Part shown: positions 5,948-13,285 of the stretch, one piece after another | Layout of the letters: every line of letters starts with the position of its first letter | Position numbering within the stretch: the stretch's first letter is position 1 | Source of the DNA: CAKOSP01 sp964371745 | Lineage (GTDB): Bacteria; Bacillota_I; Bacilli_A; RF39; UBA660 | Length of the DNA stretch: 18,747 nucleotides | Direction: 5' to 3' | NCBI GenBank assembly: GCA_964371745.1 | Contig: CAYJNS010000014.1 | Location: 1-18,747 of the forward strand | Notes under the pieces: model-generated | What the model was told of the DNA's origin: nothing | Seen by the model: only the letters and a program-made list of their open reading frames with translations | Databases searched by the model: none | Made by a program: the position numbers and the translations under genes

Positions 5948-7853
5948 TACTAATTATGGCGATAGTGATATACAAGTACTTGAAGGACTTGAAGCTGTAA
6001 GAAAAAGACCTGGTATGTATATAGGTACAACAAGTGAAAAAGGGTTACATCATTTAGTTTGGGAAATTGTTGATAATGCAGTTGACGAAGCTTTAGCAGG
6101 ATATTGTGATGATATTGAAGTATCTATAGAAAAAGGTAATATAATATGTATTAAAGATGATGGAAGGGGTATTCCGACTGGTATAAATGCTAAAACAGGA
6201 CTTTCAACAGTTGAAACAATTTTTACAGTACTGCATGCAGGTGGTAAATTTGGTGGAGAAGGATATAAAGTTTCTGGAGGATTACATGGTGTAGGAGCAT
6301 CTGTTGTTAATGCATTATCATCATGGCTTGATGTTACAATTTATAGAGAAGGTAATGTATATTATCAAAAATTTGAAAATGGTGGAAACCCAGTTGAAGC
6401 AATGAAAGTTATTGACACTTGTGATAAAGAAAGAACTGGTACAACTGTAAGATTTAAAGCAGATCATGAAATATTTACAGAAACAACTGTATATAAATAT
6501 GAAATATTACATAAAAGGCTTCAAGAAATAGCATTTTTAAATAAAGGTTTAAGAATAATTCTTGCTGATTTAAGAGAAGATGATAAAAAAGATACATTTT
6601 TATATAATGGTGGTATTATAGAATACGTTAATCTTTTGAATAAAAGTAGAAAACCACTTCATGAAAATGTAATATATGTTGAAGGTGATCAAAATGGTAT
6701 ATCACTTGAAATAGCACTTCAATATAATGATTCATATAATCAAAGTATTTATTCATATACTAACAATATTAATACTCATGAAGGTGGAACACATGAAGAT
6801 GGTGTAAAAAATGCATTAACAAGAATTGTTAATAACTATGCCAAAAATAACAAAATACTTAAAGATAATGAAGAATCTTTATTAGGTGAAGATTGCCGCG
6901 AAGGTGTAACAATGGTAATTTCTTGTAAACATCCAGATCCACAATTTGAAGGTCAAACAAAAACAAAATTAGGTAATGCAGAAGTAAGAAAGATAGCATC
7001 TGATATATTTAGTGAAGGTTTTGAAAGATTCATGATGGAAAATCCTAATGAAGCTAAAATAATAATAGAAAAAGCTATGACTGCATCACGTGCTAGAATG
7101 GCTGCTAAAAAAGCAAGGGAATTAACACGAAGAAAAGGTGGTCTAGAACTTACTAATCAGTGGGGAAAACTAGCTGATTGTTCAAGTAAAGATCCAAAAT
7201 TAACAGAACTTTTTATAGTGGAAGGAGACTCTGCAGCAGGACCAGCTAAACAAGGAAGAAATTCAGAACTTCAAGCCGTTTTACCTGTAAAAGGTAAAAT
7301 ATTAAATGTAGAAAAAGCAAGGCTTGATAAAATACTTGGAAACGAAGAGATTAGAGGTATTATAACTGCATTTGGTACAGGTGTTGGTGAAGAATTTGAT
7401 ATATCTAAATTAAGATATCATAAAATAGTTATAATGACAGATGCTGATGTTGATGGAGCTCATATAAGAACACTTTTATTAACATTTTTCTATAGATATT
7501 TTAAACCACTTATAGAAAATGGGCATATTTATGCAGCTCAACCTCCACTTTTTAGAATATCTCATGGTAAAACTAATAAATATGTATTAAATGAACAAGA
7601 AAAAGATGAATATATAGCTAAAATAGGTGATGTAAAAAAAGATATATATCGTATGAAAGGTCTTGGAGAAATGGATCCTGAAGAGTTAAGGGAAACTACT
7701 ATGCATATTGATACAAGAGAACTTTTAAAAATAACTGTAGAAGATGCTATTTTAGCCGATGAAGTATTTACAACTTTAATGGGAGAAGAAGTGGAACCAA
7801 GAAGAAAATTCATTGAAGAAAATGCAGCTTACGTTCAAAACTTGGATGTATAG
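5937..7853 (+). CDS. gyrB: DNA gyrase subunit B
   Basis: GyrB is the ATPase subunit of gyrase, which introduces negative supercoils ahead of replication forks. The 638-residue length equals that of B. subtilis GyrB. The GHKL ATPase has Glu43 and Asn47 in EIVDNAVDEA, DDGRGIP (74-80) and the lid GGLHGVG (114-120). The Toprim domain has EGDS (429-432) and DADVD (502-506) for metal binding. The segment reads EGDSAAGPAKQGR, whereas GyrB usually has EGDSAGGSAKQGR; the acidic ligands are intact. The C-terminus ends typically at RRKFIEENAAYVQNLDV. AAAGGAGG (5923-5930) gives a very strong ribosome-binding site. The gyrA partner begins nine bases after the stop, which distinguishes this from ParE. Confidence 0.97.
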   Translation: MGNNTNYGDSDIQVLEGLEAVRKRPGMYIGTTSEKGLHHLVWEIVDNAVDEALAGYCDDIEVSIEKGNIICIKDDGRGIPTGINAKTGLSTVETIFTVLHAGGKFGGEGYKVSGGLHGVGASVVNALSSWLDVTIYREGNVYYQKFENGGNPVEAMKVIDTCDKERTGTTVRFKADHEIFTETTVYKYEILHKRLQEIAFLNKGLRIILADLREDDKKDTFLYNGGIIEYVNLLNKSRKPLHENVIYVEGDQNGISLEIALQYNDSYNQSIYSYTNNINTHEGGTHEDGVKNALTRIVNNYAKNNKILKDNEESLLGEDCREGVTMVISCKHPDPQFEGQTKTKLGNAEVRKIASDIFSEGFERFMMENPNEAKIIIEKAMTASRARMAAKKARELTRRKGGLELTNQWGKLADCSSKDPKLTELFIVEGDSAAGPAKQGRNSELQAVLPVKGKILNVEKARLDKILGNEEIRGIITAFGTGVGEEFDISKLRYHKIVIMTDADVDGAHIRTLLLTFFYRYFKPLIENGHIYAAQPPLFRISHGKTNKYVLNEQEKDEYIAKIGDVKKDIYRMKGLGEMDPEELRETTMHIDTRELLKITVEDAILADEVFTTLMGEEVEPRRKFIEENAAYVQNLDV

Positions 7854-7862
7854 GGGGATATT

Positions 7863-10319
7863 ATGAACGAAGAAATTAAAAATTTAATAGATAAAATGGT
7901 TGAAAGAAATATCACTAAAGAAGTAAGAGAGTCATTTTTAGACTATTCAATGAGTGTTATTGTGTCTCGTGCTATACCAGATGTAAGAGATGGTTTAAAA
8001 CCAGTTCATAGACGTATTTTATACGCTATGGAAGAGTTAGGTGCTAGACCTAATGCTCCTCATAAAAAGTCTGCTCGTATTACTGGCGATACTATGGGGA
8101 AATATCATCCACATGGTGACTCGTCAATATATGATGCGATGGTTAGAATGGCACAACCTTTTAGTTATAGACATGTATTAGTTGATGGACATGGTAATTT
8201 TGGTTCAATAGATGGAGATAGTCCAGCAGCAGCTCGATATACTGAAGCTCGACTTTCTAAACTTGCTCTTGAATTATTAAGAGATATAAACAAAGACACT
8301 GTAGATTTTAGTGAAAATTATACAGGTGAATTTACCGAACCAACAGTACTTCCAAGTAGATTTCCAAATATATTAGTAAATGGTTCAATGGGAATAGCTG
8401 TAGGTATGGCAACCAATATACCACCACATAACTTAGGAGAAGTAATTGATGGTTGTGTAGCTTATATTGATAATAAGGATGTAACTATTAGTGAATTAAT
8501 GGAACTTATAAAAGGACCAGATTTCCCTACATATGCAAGTATTTTAGGTAACTCGGGAATTAAAAAAGCTTATGAAACTGGTAAAGGTTCAATAACTATA
8601 CGATCAAAATGTGAAATAGATACTAGTGGTAATAGATCTAGAATAGTAATTACTGAATTACCTTATCAAGTGAACAAAGCTAACTTGTGTACCAGAATAG
8701 CTGAACTTGTTAGGGATAAAATTATTGATGGTATAGCAGATTTACATGATGCATCGAATCTTGAAGGTATAAAAATTATATTAACTTTAAAAAAAGAAGC
8801 TAATGCCAATGTTGTGTTAAATAATTTATATAAACATACACAATTACAAAATTCTTTTGGTATAAATTTATTAATGTTATGTGATGGAAGACCATTAACA
8901 CTAAATTTAAAAGAAATAATAGAAAAATACATTGATCATCAAAAAAATGTTATAATTAGAAGAACTAAATTTGATTTAGAAAAAGCTGAAACCAGAGCTC
9001 ATATATTAGAAGGTTTGAAAATTGCTTTAGATAATATAGATGAAGTTATTAGAATTATTAGAGCTTCTAAAACAGATGAAGAAGCTAAAAAAGGTTTAAT
9101 TGAAAGCTTTTCATTATCTGAAATACAAGCTAATGCTATTTTAGAAATGAGATTAAGAAGATTAACAGGCTTAGAAATAGATAAAATTATTGCTGAATTG
9201 GAAGAATTAGTTAAACTAATTACTGATTTAAAAGATATTTTAGCAAATGAATCAAGAGTTTTATCAATCATTAAAGATGAATTGCTTGAAATTAAGGATA
9301 AATATGCTGATGAAAGACGTACCGAAATAGATATGACAGCAATTGAATTTATTGAAGATGAATCTTTAATACCTGAAGATAATATAATAGTAATGCTTAC
9401 TAAGGCTGGGTATGTTAAACGTACACTTCCAGGTGAGTTTAAAACTCAAAATCGAGGTGGTGTAGGTATAAAAGGTATGACAACTAATGAAGAAGATATA
9501 GTTGAACACTTAATAAACTTATCAACTCACGATTATATATTGTTTTTCACTAATAAAGGTAAAGTTTATAGATTAAAAGGATACGAAATACCAGAATTTG
9601 GAAGAACTGCTAAAGGAATTCCAATTATTAATTTATTACAACTTGAAAAAGATGAAAAAATTAATTCTGTTATACAAATTAATAGAGAAGAATCTAATCA
9701 GTATTTATTATTCTCTACTAAAGGTGGAATTGTTAAAAAAACTAGAATATTAGAATTTGATAGTATAAGAACAAGTGGTAAAATATGTATCAATTTAAAA
9801 AATGATGATGAATTAATAGGCGTAAGAAAAACAAATGGCTCTAATATGATATTACTCGGGTCTAATGCAGGTAGAATGGTTAAATTTAATGAGGAAGAGT
9901 TAAGACCTATGGGAAGAACAGCTTCTGGAGTAAGAGGAATTAACTTAGATAAGGGGCATTGTGTTTGTTCTGAAGTTGTATCAGAAGATGATTTAATATT
10001 ATTATTAACAGAAAAAGGATATGGAAAGAAAACCTATGTAAATGAGTTTAGGCAAACAAAAAGAGGCTCTAAAGGAGTTAAAGCTTTAAATGTAACAGAT
10101 AAAAACGGAGCATTAATTTCTGCAAAAGTGCTAAAAGATGAAAATGAATTAGTATTAATGACTAATATTGGGGTAACAATTAAAATGCCTTTGGAACAAA
10201 TTTCAACATTAGGAAGAGTTACTCAAGGTTTAAGATTGATAAATTTAAAAGATAATCAACAAGTCTCAAGTGCTGTTTTATTAAAACTAGAAGAAAAAAT
10301 CGAAGAAGAAGATAATTAA
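7863..10319 (+). CDS. gyrA: DNA gyrase subunit A
   Basis: GyrA cleaves and rejoins DNA in gyrase through a catalytic tyrosine, here Tyr126 in AARYTEARL. The 818-residue length is normal. The quinolone-resistance region reads HPHGDSSIYD with Ser87 and Asp91 at the positions equivalent to E. coli Ser83 and Asp87, the usual sensitive form. The C-terminal beta-pinwheel follows from about residue 500. Its GyrA-box position reads QNRGGVG instead of the more basic QRRGGRG, and a second box-like segment, QTKRGSKG, occurs near the end. The tail is acidic (KLEEKIEEEDN), as in Bacillus. GGGGGAT just before the ATG is the ribosome-binding site. An AU-rich terminator overlaps the end of the gene. Confidence 0.97.
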   Translation: MNEEIKNLIDKMVERNITKEVRESFLDYSMSVIVSRAIPDVRDGLKPVHRRILYAMEELGARPNAPHKKSARITGDTMGKYHPHGDSSIYDAMVRMAQPFSYRHVLVDGHGNFGSIDGDSPAAARYTEARLSKLALELLRDINKDTVDFSENYTGEFTEPTVLPSRFPNILVNGSMGIAVGMATNIPPHNLGEVIDGCVAYIDNKDVTISELMELIKGPDFPTYASILGNSGIKKAYETGKGSITIRSKCEIDTSGNRSRIVITELPYQVNKANLCTRIAELVRDKIIDGIADLHDASNLEGIKIILTLKKEANANVVLNNLYKHTQLQNSFGINLLMLCDGRPLTLNLKEIIEKYIDHQKNVIIRRTKFDLEKAETRAHILEGLKIALDNIDEVIRIIRASKTDEEAKKGLIESFSLSEIQANAILEMRLRRLTGLEIDKIIAELEELVKLITDLKDILANESRVLSIIKDELLEIKDKYADERRTEIDMTAIEFIEDESLIPEDNIIVMLTKAGYVKRTLPGEFKTQNRGGVGIKGMTTNEEDIVEHLINLSTHDYILFFTNKGKVYRLKGYEIPEFGRTAKGIPIINLLQLEKDEKINSVIQINREESNQYLLFSTKGGIVKKTRILEFDSIRTSGKICINLKNDDELIGVRKTNGSNMILLGSNAGRMVKFNEEELRPMGRTASGVRGINLDKGHCVCSEVVSEDDLILLLTEKGYGKKTYVNEFRQTKRGSKGVKALNVTDKNGALISAKVLKDENELVLMTNIGVTIKMPLEQISTLGRVTQGLRLINLKDNQQVSSAVLLKLEEKIEEEDN

Positions 10320-10332
10320 TATCTTCTTTTTT
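10303..10332 (+). terminator. gyrA terminator overlapping its stop codon
   Basis: AAGAAGATA and TATCTTCTT pair as an 11-bp, mostly A-U stem around the loop ATTAA (10315-10319), followed by a T-run to 10332. The left arm lies inside the last gyrA codons. Confidence 0.65.
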
Positions 10333-10343
10333 ACTGCAAAATT

Positions 10344-10357
10344 ATTTCCCGGGAAAT
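10344..10357. promoter_or_regulatory. Noc-binding-type site 1
   Basis: Perfect ATTTCCCGGGAAAT, the published Bacillus Noc consensus. The palindrome extends to 26 bp (10338-10363). Confidence 0.8.
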
Positions 10358-10403
10358 AATTTTATTGTAATAATGTAAGATACTTAACTAATAGTGAATA
10401 AAT

Positions 10404-10417
10404 ATTTCCTGGGAAAT
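10404..10417. promoter_or_regulatory. Noc-binding-type site 2 (one mismatch)
   Basis: ATTTCCTGGGAAAT differs from the consensus at one central base. The flanks are palindromic over 28 bp (10397-10424) apart from that position. Confidence 0.65.
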
Positions 10418-10493
10418 ATTTATTTATAGTTGAAAAACACAAAATATTTTAATAATCTAATATTTTTGTTTTTTCAAAATAATATCTTAAAAT

Positions 10494-10507
10494 ATTTCCC
10501 GGGAAAT
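10494..10507. promoter_or_regulatory. Noc-binding-type site 3
   Basis: Perfect ATTTCCCGGGAAAT within a 22-bp palindrome (10490-10511). Confidence 0.8.
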
Positions 10508-10512
10508 ATTTC

Positions 10513-10527
10513 TTTGCTAAAAGCAAA
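10513..10527. repeat. Small inverted repeat beside Noc-type site 3
   Basis: TTTGCT and AGCAAA form a 6-bp stem with loop AAA. It is followed by TATTTT, too weak to call a terminator. Confidence 0.3.
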
Positions 10528-10560
10528 TATTTTAAGTGAATATTAAAATTTAAACCATAT

Positions 10561-10648
10561 ATATATAACGAATGGTAATATTCATAGTCATAAGATATTC
10601 TAATCATCATTTATGACTTTGCTATTAGTGAATGTTTTTGTTATATAT
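10561..10648. repeat. Nested imperfect dyad
   Basis: Outer arms ATATATAAC (10561-10569) and GTTATATAT (10640-10648) enclose inner arms AGTCATAA (10586-10593) and TTATGACT (10611-10618). A short ATTCA/TGAAT pair lies between. It could form an interrupted hairpin in RNA or be a protein target; no known family is recognised. Confidence 0.4.
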
Positions 10649-10795
10649 TTAAACTTTCGCCAATGTTTATTAATAATATTTATTGTTTTTAAATTAATAA
10701 TCTATTATATTAGCTGAAATATATTTTAGAGATTTACTTATATAATACAATAAATATATTTTCTACATTCAAACTTTTATTTAAATAATCACTTG

Positions 10796-10811
10796 TGTTC
10801 CACGTGGAACA
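10796..10811. promoter_or_regulatory. parS: parS site 1
   Basis: Perfect 16-bp palindrome TGTTCCACGTGGAACA, matching the near-universal ParB target (TGTTTCACGTGAAACA class, with the CACGTG core). Confidence 0.93.
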
Positions 10812-10892
10812 TAAAACCGAAAGGTTATTTACAATATATTAAACATTATTCATATTAATGTACAATATAAATTAAATTTTAGTAAATTTTAA

Positions 10893-10908
10893 TGTTCCAC
10901 GTGGAACA
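10893..10908. promoter_or_regulatory. parS: parS site 2
   Basis: Identical 16-bp palindrome, 97 bp after site 1. Symmetry extends to 20 bp (10891-10910). Confidence 0.93.
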
Positions 10909-10981
10909 TTGTATATATAATCATAATTTTTGGAGTAATAATAATATAATCTACTAAAAAATATTTTAAAATTGCTAGCAA

Positions 10982-10997
10982 TGTTCCACGTGGAACA
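10982..10997. promoter_or_regulatory. parS: parS site 3
   Basis: Identical 16-bp palindrome, 89 bp after site 2. Symmetry extends to 24 bp (10978-11001). Confidence 0.93.
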
Positions 10998-11075
10998 TTG
11001 CATTTTATGATATATAGCAATAAATTATAATTGTTGATAATTATAAAATGAAAAACTTGCTAATAGTTAAGAGAT

Positions 11076-11089
11076 ATTTCCCGGGAAAT
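11076..11089. promoter_or_regulatory. Noc-binding-type site 4
   Basis: Perfect ATTTCCCGGGAAAT on the far side of the parS group. It lies just upstream of the ffs promoter, about 22 bp before its -35 element. Confidence 0.8.
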
Positions 11090-11110
11090 AATTTTATACT
11101 AGTATATATA

Positions 11111-11139
11111 TTGCAATTATACAAATTGTTTGATATAAT
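11111..11139 (+). promoter_or_regulatory. ffs promoter
   Basis: TTGCAA (11111-11116) and TATAAT (11134-11139) are spaced by 17 bp, with TGA before the -10 (extended -10). The predicted start is near 11146, the 5' end of the SRP RNA. Confidence 0.75.
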
Positions 11140-11145
11140 GTATAC

Positions 11146-11217
11146 GTGCAACAAATATATTGTAAATTGGTCAGATTCGGAAGAAAGCAGCCACATCGAT
11201 CAATGTTTGTGTGCACA
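11146..11217 (+). ncRNA. ffs: Signal recognition particle RNA, small bacterial type (4.5S-like)
   Basis: The core GGTCAGATTCGGAAGAAAGC (starting at 11169) followed by AGCC is the conserved helix-8 signature of bacterial SRP RNA. It has a GGAA tetraloop on a TTC/GAA stem and the flanking CAG...AGCAG internal loop that binds Ffh. The ends pair: GTGCA with TGCAC, and ACAAA with TTTGT, giving a single long hairpin of about 72 nt. There is no room for an Alu domain, so this is the short form rather than the roughly 270-nt form of B. subtilis. The RNA and Ffh form the particle that delivers nascent membrane proteins to FtsY and the Sec translocon. In Bacillus the equivalent gene lies between tadA and dnaX; here it precedes tadA. 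Confidence 0.93.
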
Positions 11218-11225
11218 TTTTTTTT
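11205..11225 (+). terminator. ffs 3' end and T-run
   Basis: The closing strand of the SRP RNA hairpin runs directly into eight T (11218-11225), so the whole RNA acts as terminator stem. The T-run touches the tadA ribosome-binding site GAGGTGA, and incomplete termination would feed tadA. Confidence 0.6.
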
Positions 11226-11235
11226 GAGGTGAAAT

Positions 11236-11646
11236 ATGAGTTTTATGAATATAGCCATTAAAGAGGCAATAAAAGCATTTGAAAAAAATGAAGTTCCAAT
11301 AGGAGCTGTATTAGTTAAAGATAATAAAATAATAGCAAAAGCACATAATTTAAGAGAAAAAAAGAAAGATGTAATTGCTCATGCGGAAATTTTGTGCATT
11401 CAAAAAGCTTCCAAAAAATTAAAAAATTGGAAATTATATAATTTAGATTTGTATGTGACTCTAAAACCATGCGAAATGTGTCAAAACGTAATTAAGCAAG
11501 CAAGAATAGATAATGTATATTATTTAATAGATCGAATCCCATCTAAAAAAGAATATAATAAAACAAATTATAATATAATAAATGATGCTGAACTAGAGAA
11601 TTTTAGTCAAAAGTTGTTAAGCGATTTTTTTATAAAAAAAAGATAA
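11236..11646 (+). CDS. tadA: tRNA-specific adenosine-34 deaminase TadA
   Basis: TadA converts adenosine to inosine at the wobble position of tRNA-Arg(ACG), allowing CGN decoding. The zinc deaminase signature is present: HAE (His49, catalytic Glu51) and PCEMC (Cys79, Cys82). PIGAVLVKDN and LYVTLKPCEMC match the fold. At 136 residues it is somewhat short. The GARDxKTGAAGS segment found after the Cys motif in E. coli TadA is replaced by YYLIDRIPSKKEYNKTNY, a diverged substrate-facing loop. The C-terminal LLSDFFIKKR matches the family's LLSDFFRMRR helix. GAGGTGAAAT gives the start. No separate promoter is seen, so it probably depends on read-through from ffs. Another cytidine-deaminase-like role is unlikely but not excluded. 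Confidence 0.92.
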   Translation: MSFMNIAIKEAIKAFEKNEVPIGAVLVKDNKIIAKAHNLREKKKDVIAHAEILCIQKASKKLKNWKLYNLDLYVTLKPCEMCQNVIKQARIDNVYYLIDRIPSKKEYNKTNYNIINDAELENFSQKLLSDFFIKKR

Positions 11647-11663
11647 ATTAGTAAAGAAAATTA

Positions 11664-11692
11664 TGTACAACTTTTTCAATAAATGTTATAAT
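11664..11692 (+). promoter_or_regulatory. Promoter of the dnaX operon
   Basis: TGTACA (11664-11669) and TATAAT (11687-11692) are spaced by 17 bp, with TGT before the -10 (extended -10). A GGAGG ribosome-binding site and the dnaX ATG follow. Confidence 0.6.
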
Positions 11693-11711
11693 TAGTATTA
11701 CGGAGGCTTAA

Positions 11712-13280
11712 ATGAATTACAAAGTTTTATATAGAAAATATCGACCAGAAAATTTTGATGGTTTAGTTGGACAAGATAATATATCTAAGATCTTACAAAA
11801 TAGTATTAGAAATAATAAAATATCACATGCTTATATATTTTCAGGTCCAAGAGGTACTGGAAAAACAAGTTCTGCAAAGATTTTTGCAAAAAGTGTAAAT
11901 TGTTTAGATAACAAAAAAGGGAACGCGTGTTTGGTATGTAATAGTTGTAAAAATGCTAATCTTTCAAATGATATTATAGAAATAGATGCAGCTTCAAATA
12001 ATGGTGTAGATGAAATTAGAGAAATTACTAATAATATTAGATTATCGCCAAATAGTTTAAAATATAAGGTTTATATTATAGATGAGGTTCATATGCTTTC
12101 TGCAAGTGCATTTAATGCACTTTTACTTACGCTAGAAGAACCTCCTAGTCATGTTATTTTTATTTTAGCCACAACTAATATTGAAAGTGTTCCTATAACT
12201 ATATTATCTAGATGTCAAAAATTTGATTTTCAAAAAATTAGTGTAGCAGATATAAAAAATAGATTAAAATATATTTGTAAAGAAGAAAATATATTAATAG
12301 ATGATGATGCATTGCATGAAGTAGCTATATTATCTGATGGTGGATTAAGAGATTCATTAAGTTTATTAGACCAATTAAATAAAAATGAAGAGAAAATAAC
12401 AATTGAAATGGTATCAAAATGTGTAAATAATATTTCTAGTCAGAATATAAAAAGTATATTATTGCTTATAGAAACTAATGATGTACTTAATTTAATAAAA
12501 AAACTGGAAGAGTTATCAAATCAAGCAATTGATTATAAGTTATTTTTGAAATCTTTGATAAATCAAATTTCTCATACAGTCAAAGATGTGTTAGTAAATA
12601 ATAAAGAAACAAACTTTACTATTAGCAAATATAAAAAATTAATGTTCGATTTAACAGATGTGATGAATAAAATTAATGTAAATGTTGATGCTTTTTCGTT
12701 AATAGAAATAGTAATACTAGATTCAATGATTGTAGATAAAAAAACAGATAATAACGAAGAAAAAGTAAAATTAGAAAATTCTAAACCTAATGAGGAAGTT
12801 AGAAAAAATGAACCTATTAAATCTAATGTTTTAGATAAAAACATTGTTAATAAAACCAAAAGCACTAGAATTAATAATTGTTTTGCCGAAGCAACTAAAG
12901 AAGAAAAAATAAAAAAATTAGAAATATGGGAAGAATATAAATTAGATGCACCTATTAAAATTAAAGGTATTATATTAGATACTGAACTAGTTGCTGCTTC
13001 TAATAGTATTATGATTGTTATTGCAAACATCAAAAATAATGTAGATGAATTATATATTAATGAAAAATTAATAACAAATAGTATATCAAAAATATGCGGT
13101 AAAATAATAAAGTTAGTGTTTATAACTAAAGTTGATTGGGAAAAATTATCGCAAGAGTATATTAATAATATAAAAAATGGTGTAAAATATATATATGAAG
13201 AAGAAGTTGTTGATGAAAAAGAAAATTTAGAAGCAATAGTTGGAGAAATATTTTCGTCAGACAAAGTAAAGGAAGGATGA
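11712..13280 (+). CDS. dnaX: DNA polymerase III subunit gamma/tau
   Basis: DnaX is the ATPase of the clamp loader, which opens DnaN and places it on primed DNA; the tau form also tethers polymerase and helicase. The opening YKVLYRKYRPENFDGLVGQD is diagnostic. Walker A is GPRGTGKT (45-52). Zinc ligands are Cys64, Cys73, Cys76 and Cys79, and the DEVH box lies at 124-127. LEEPPSHVIFILATTN and LSRCQKFDF (arginine finger) follow. At 522 residues it is a little shorter than B. subtilis DnaX (563). A lysine/glutamate-rich linker lies near residues 340-390 before the tau-specific C-terminus. I see no convincing programmed-frameshift site. It ends with TGA five bases before ebfC and heads an operon. 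Confidence 0.96.
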   Translation: MNYKVLYRKYRPENFDGLVGQDNISKILQNSIRNNKISHAYIFSGPRGTGKTSSAKIFAKSVNCLDNKKGNACLVCNSCKNANLSNDIIEIDAASNNGVDEIREITNNIRLSPNSLKYKVYIIDEVHMLSASAFNALLLTLEEPPSHVIFILATTNIESVPITILSRCQKFDFQKISVADIKNRLKYICKEENILIDDDALHEVAILSDGGLRDSLSLLDQLNKNEEKITIEMVSKCVNNISSQNIKSILLLIETNDVLNLIKKLEELSNQAIDYKLFLKSLINQISHTVKDVLVNNKETNFTISKYKKLMFDLTDVMNKINVNVDAFSLIEIVILDSMIVDKKTDNNEEKVKLENSKPNEEVRKNEPIKSNVLDKNIVNKTKSTRINNCFAEATKEEKIKKLEIWEEYKLDAPIKIKGIILDTELVAASNSIMIVIANIKNNVDELYINEKLITNSISKICGKIIKLVFITKVDWEKLSQEYINNIKNGVKYIYEEEVVDEKENLEAIVGEIFSSDKVKEG

Positions 13281-13285
13281 TTTAA

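Larger units (their letters stand above)
10338..11090. promoter_or_regulatory. Gene-free segment carrying three parS and four Noc-binding-type palindromes
   Basis: No coding frame of credible length is present between gyrA and ffs. The stretch is punctuated by GC-rich-centred palindromes in an otherwise A/T background: Noc-type sites at 10344, 10404, 10494 and 11076, and parS sites at 10796, 10893 and 10982. The parS sites are therefore flanked on both sides by Noc-type sites. It also contains a DnaA-box-like TGTTGATAA (11032-11040) inside an 8-bp inverted repeat (11025-11046). A further nested dyad lies at 10561-10648. Known families: ParB (Spo0J) loads at parS and slides as a CTP clamp; Noc is its paralogue that blocks division over the nucleoid. 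Neither protein gene is in the window. Confidence 0.85.

Noticed and set aside
8118..8135. Quinolone-resistance substitutions in GyrA
   Set aside because: Ser87 and Asp91 are the usual sensitive residues at the equivalent E. coli positions 83 and 87.
10338..11090. CRISPR array or insertion-sequence ends for the repeated palindromes
   Set aside because: Spacing is irregular, the units are perfect 14-16 bp palindromes matching parS and Noc sites, and no transposase or cas gene is present.
11712..13280. Programmed frameshift for a gamma form of DnaX
   Set aside because: A-runs are frequent in this A/T-rich gene, but I found no slippery heptamer with a convincing stimulatory structure and early stop.
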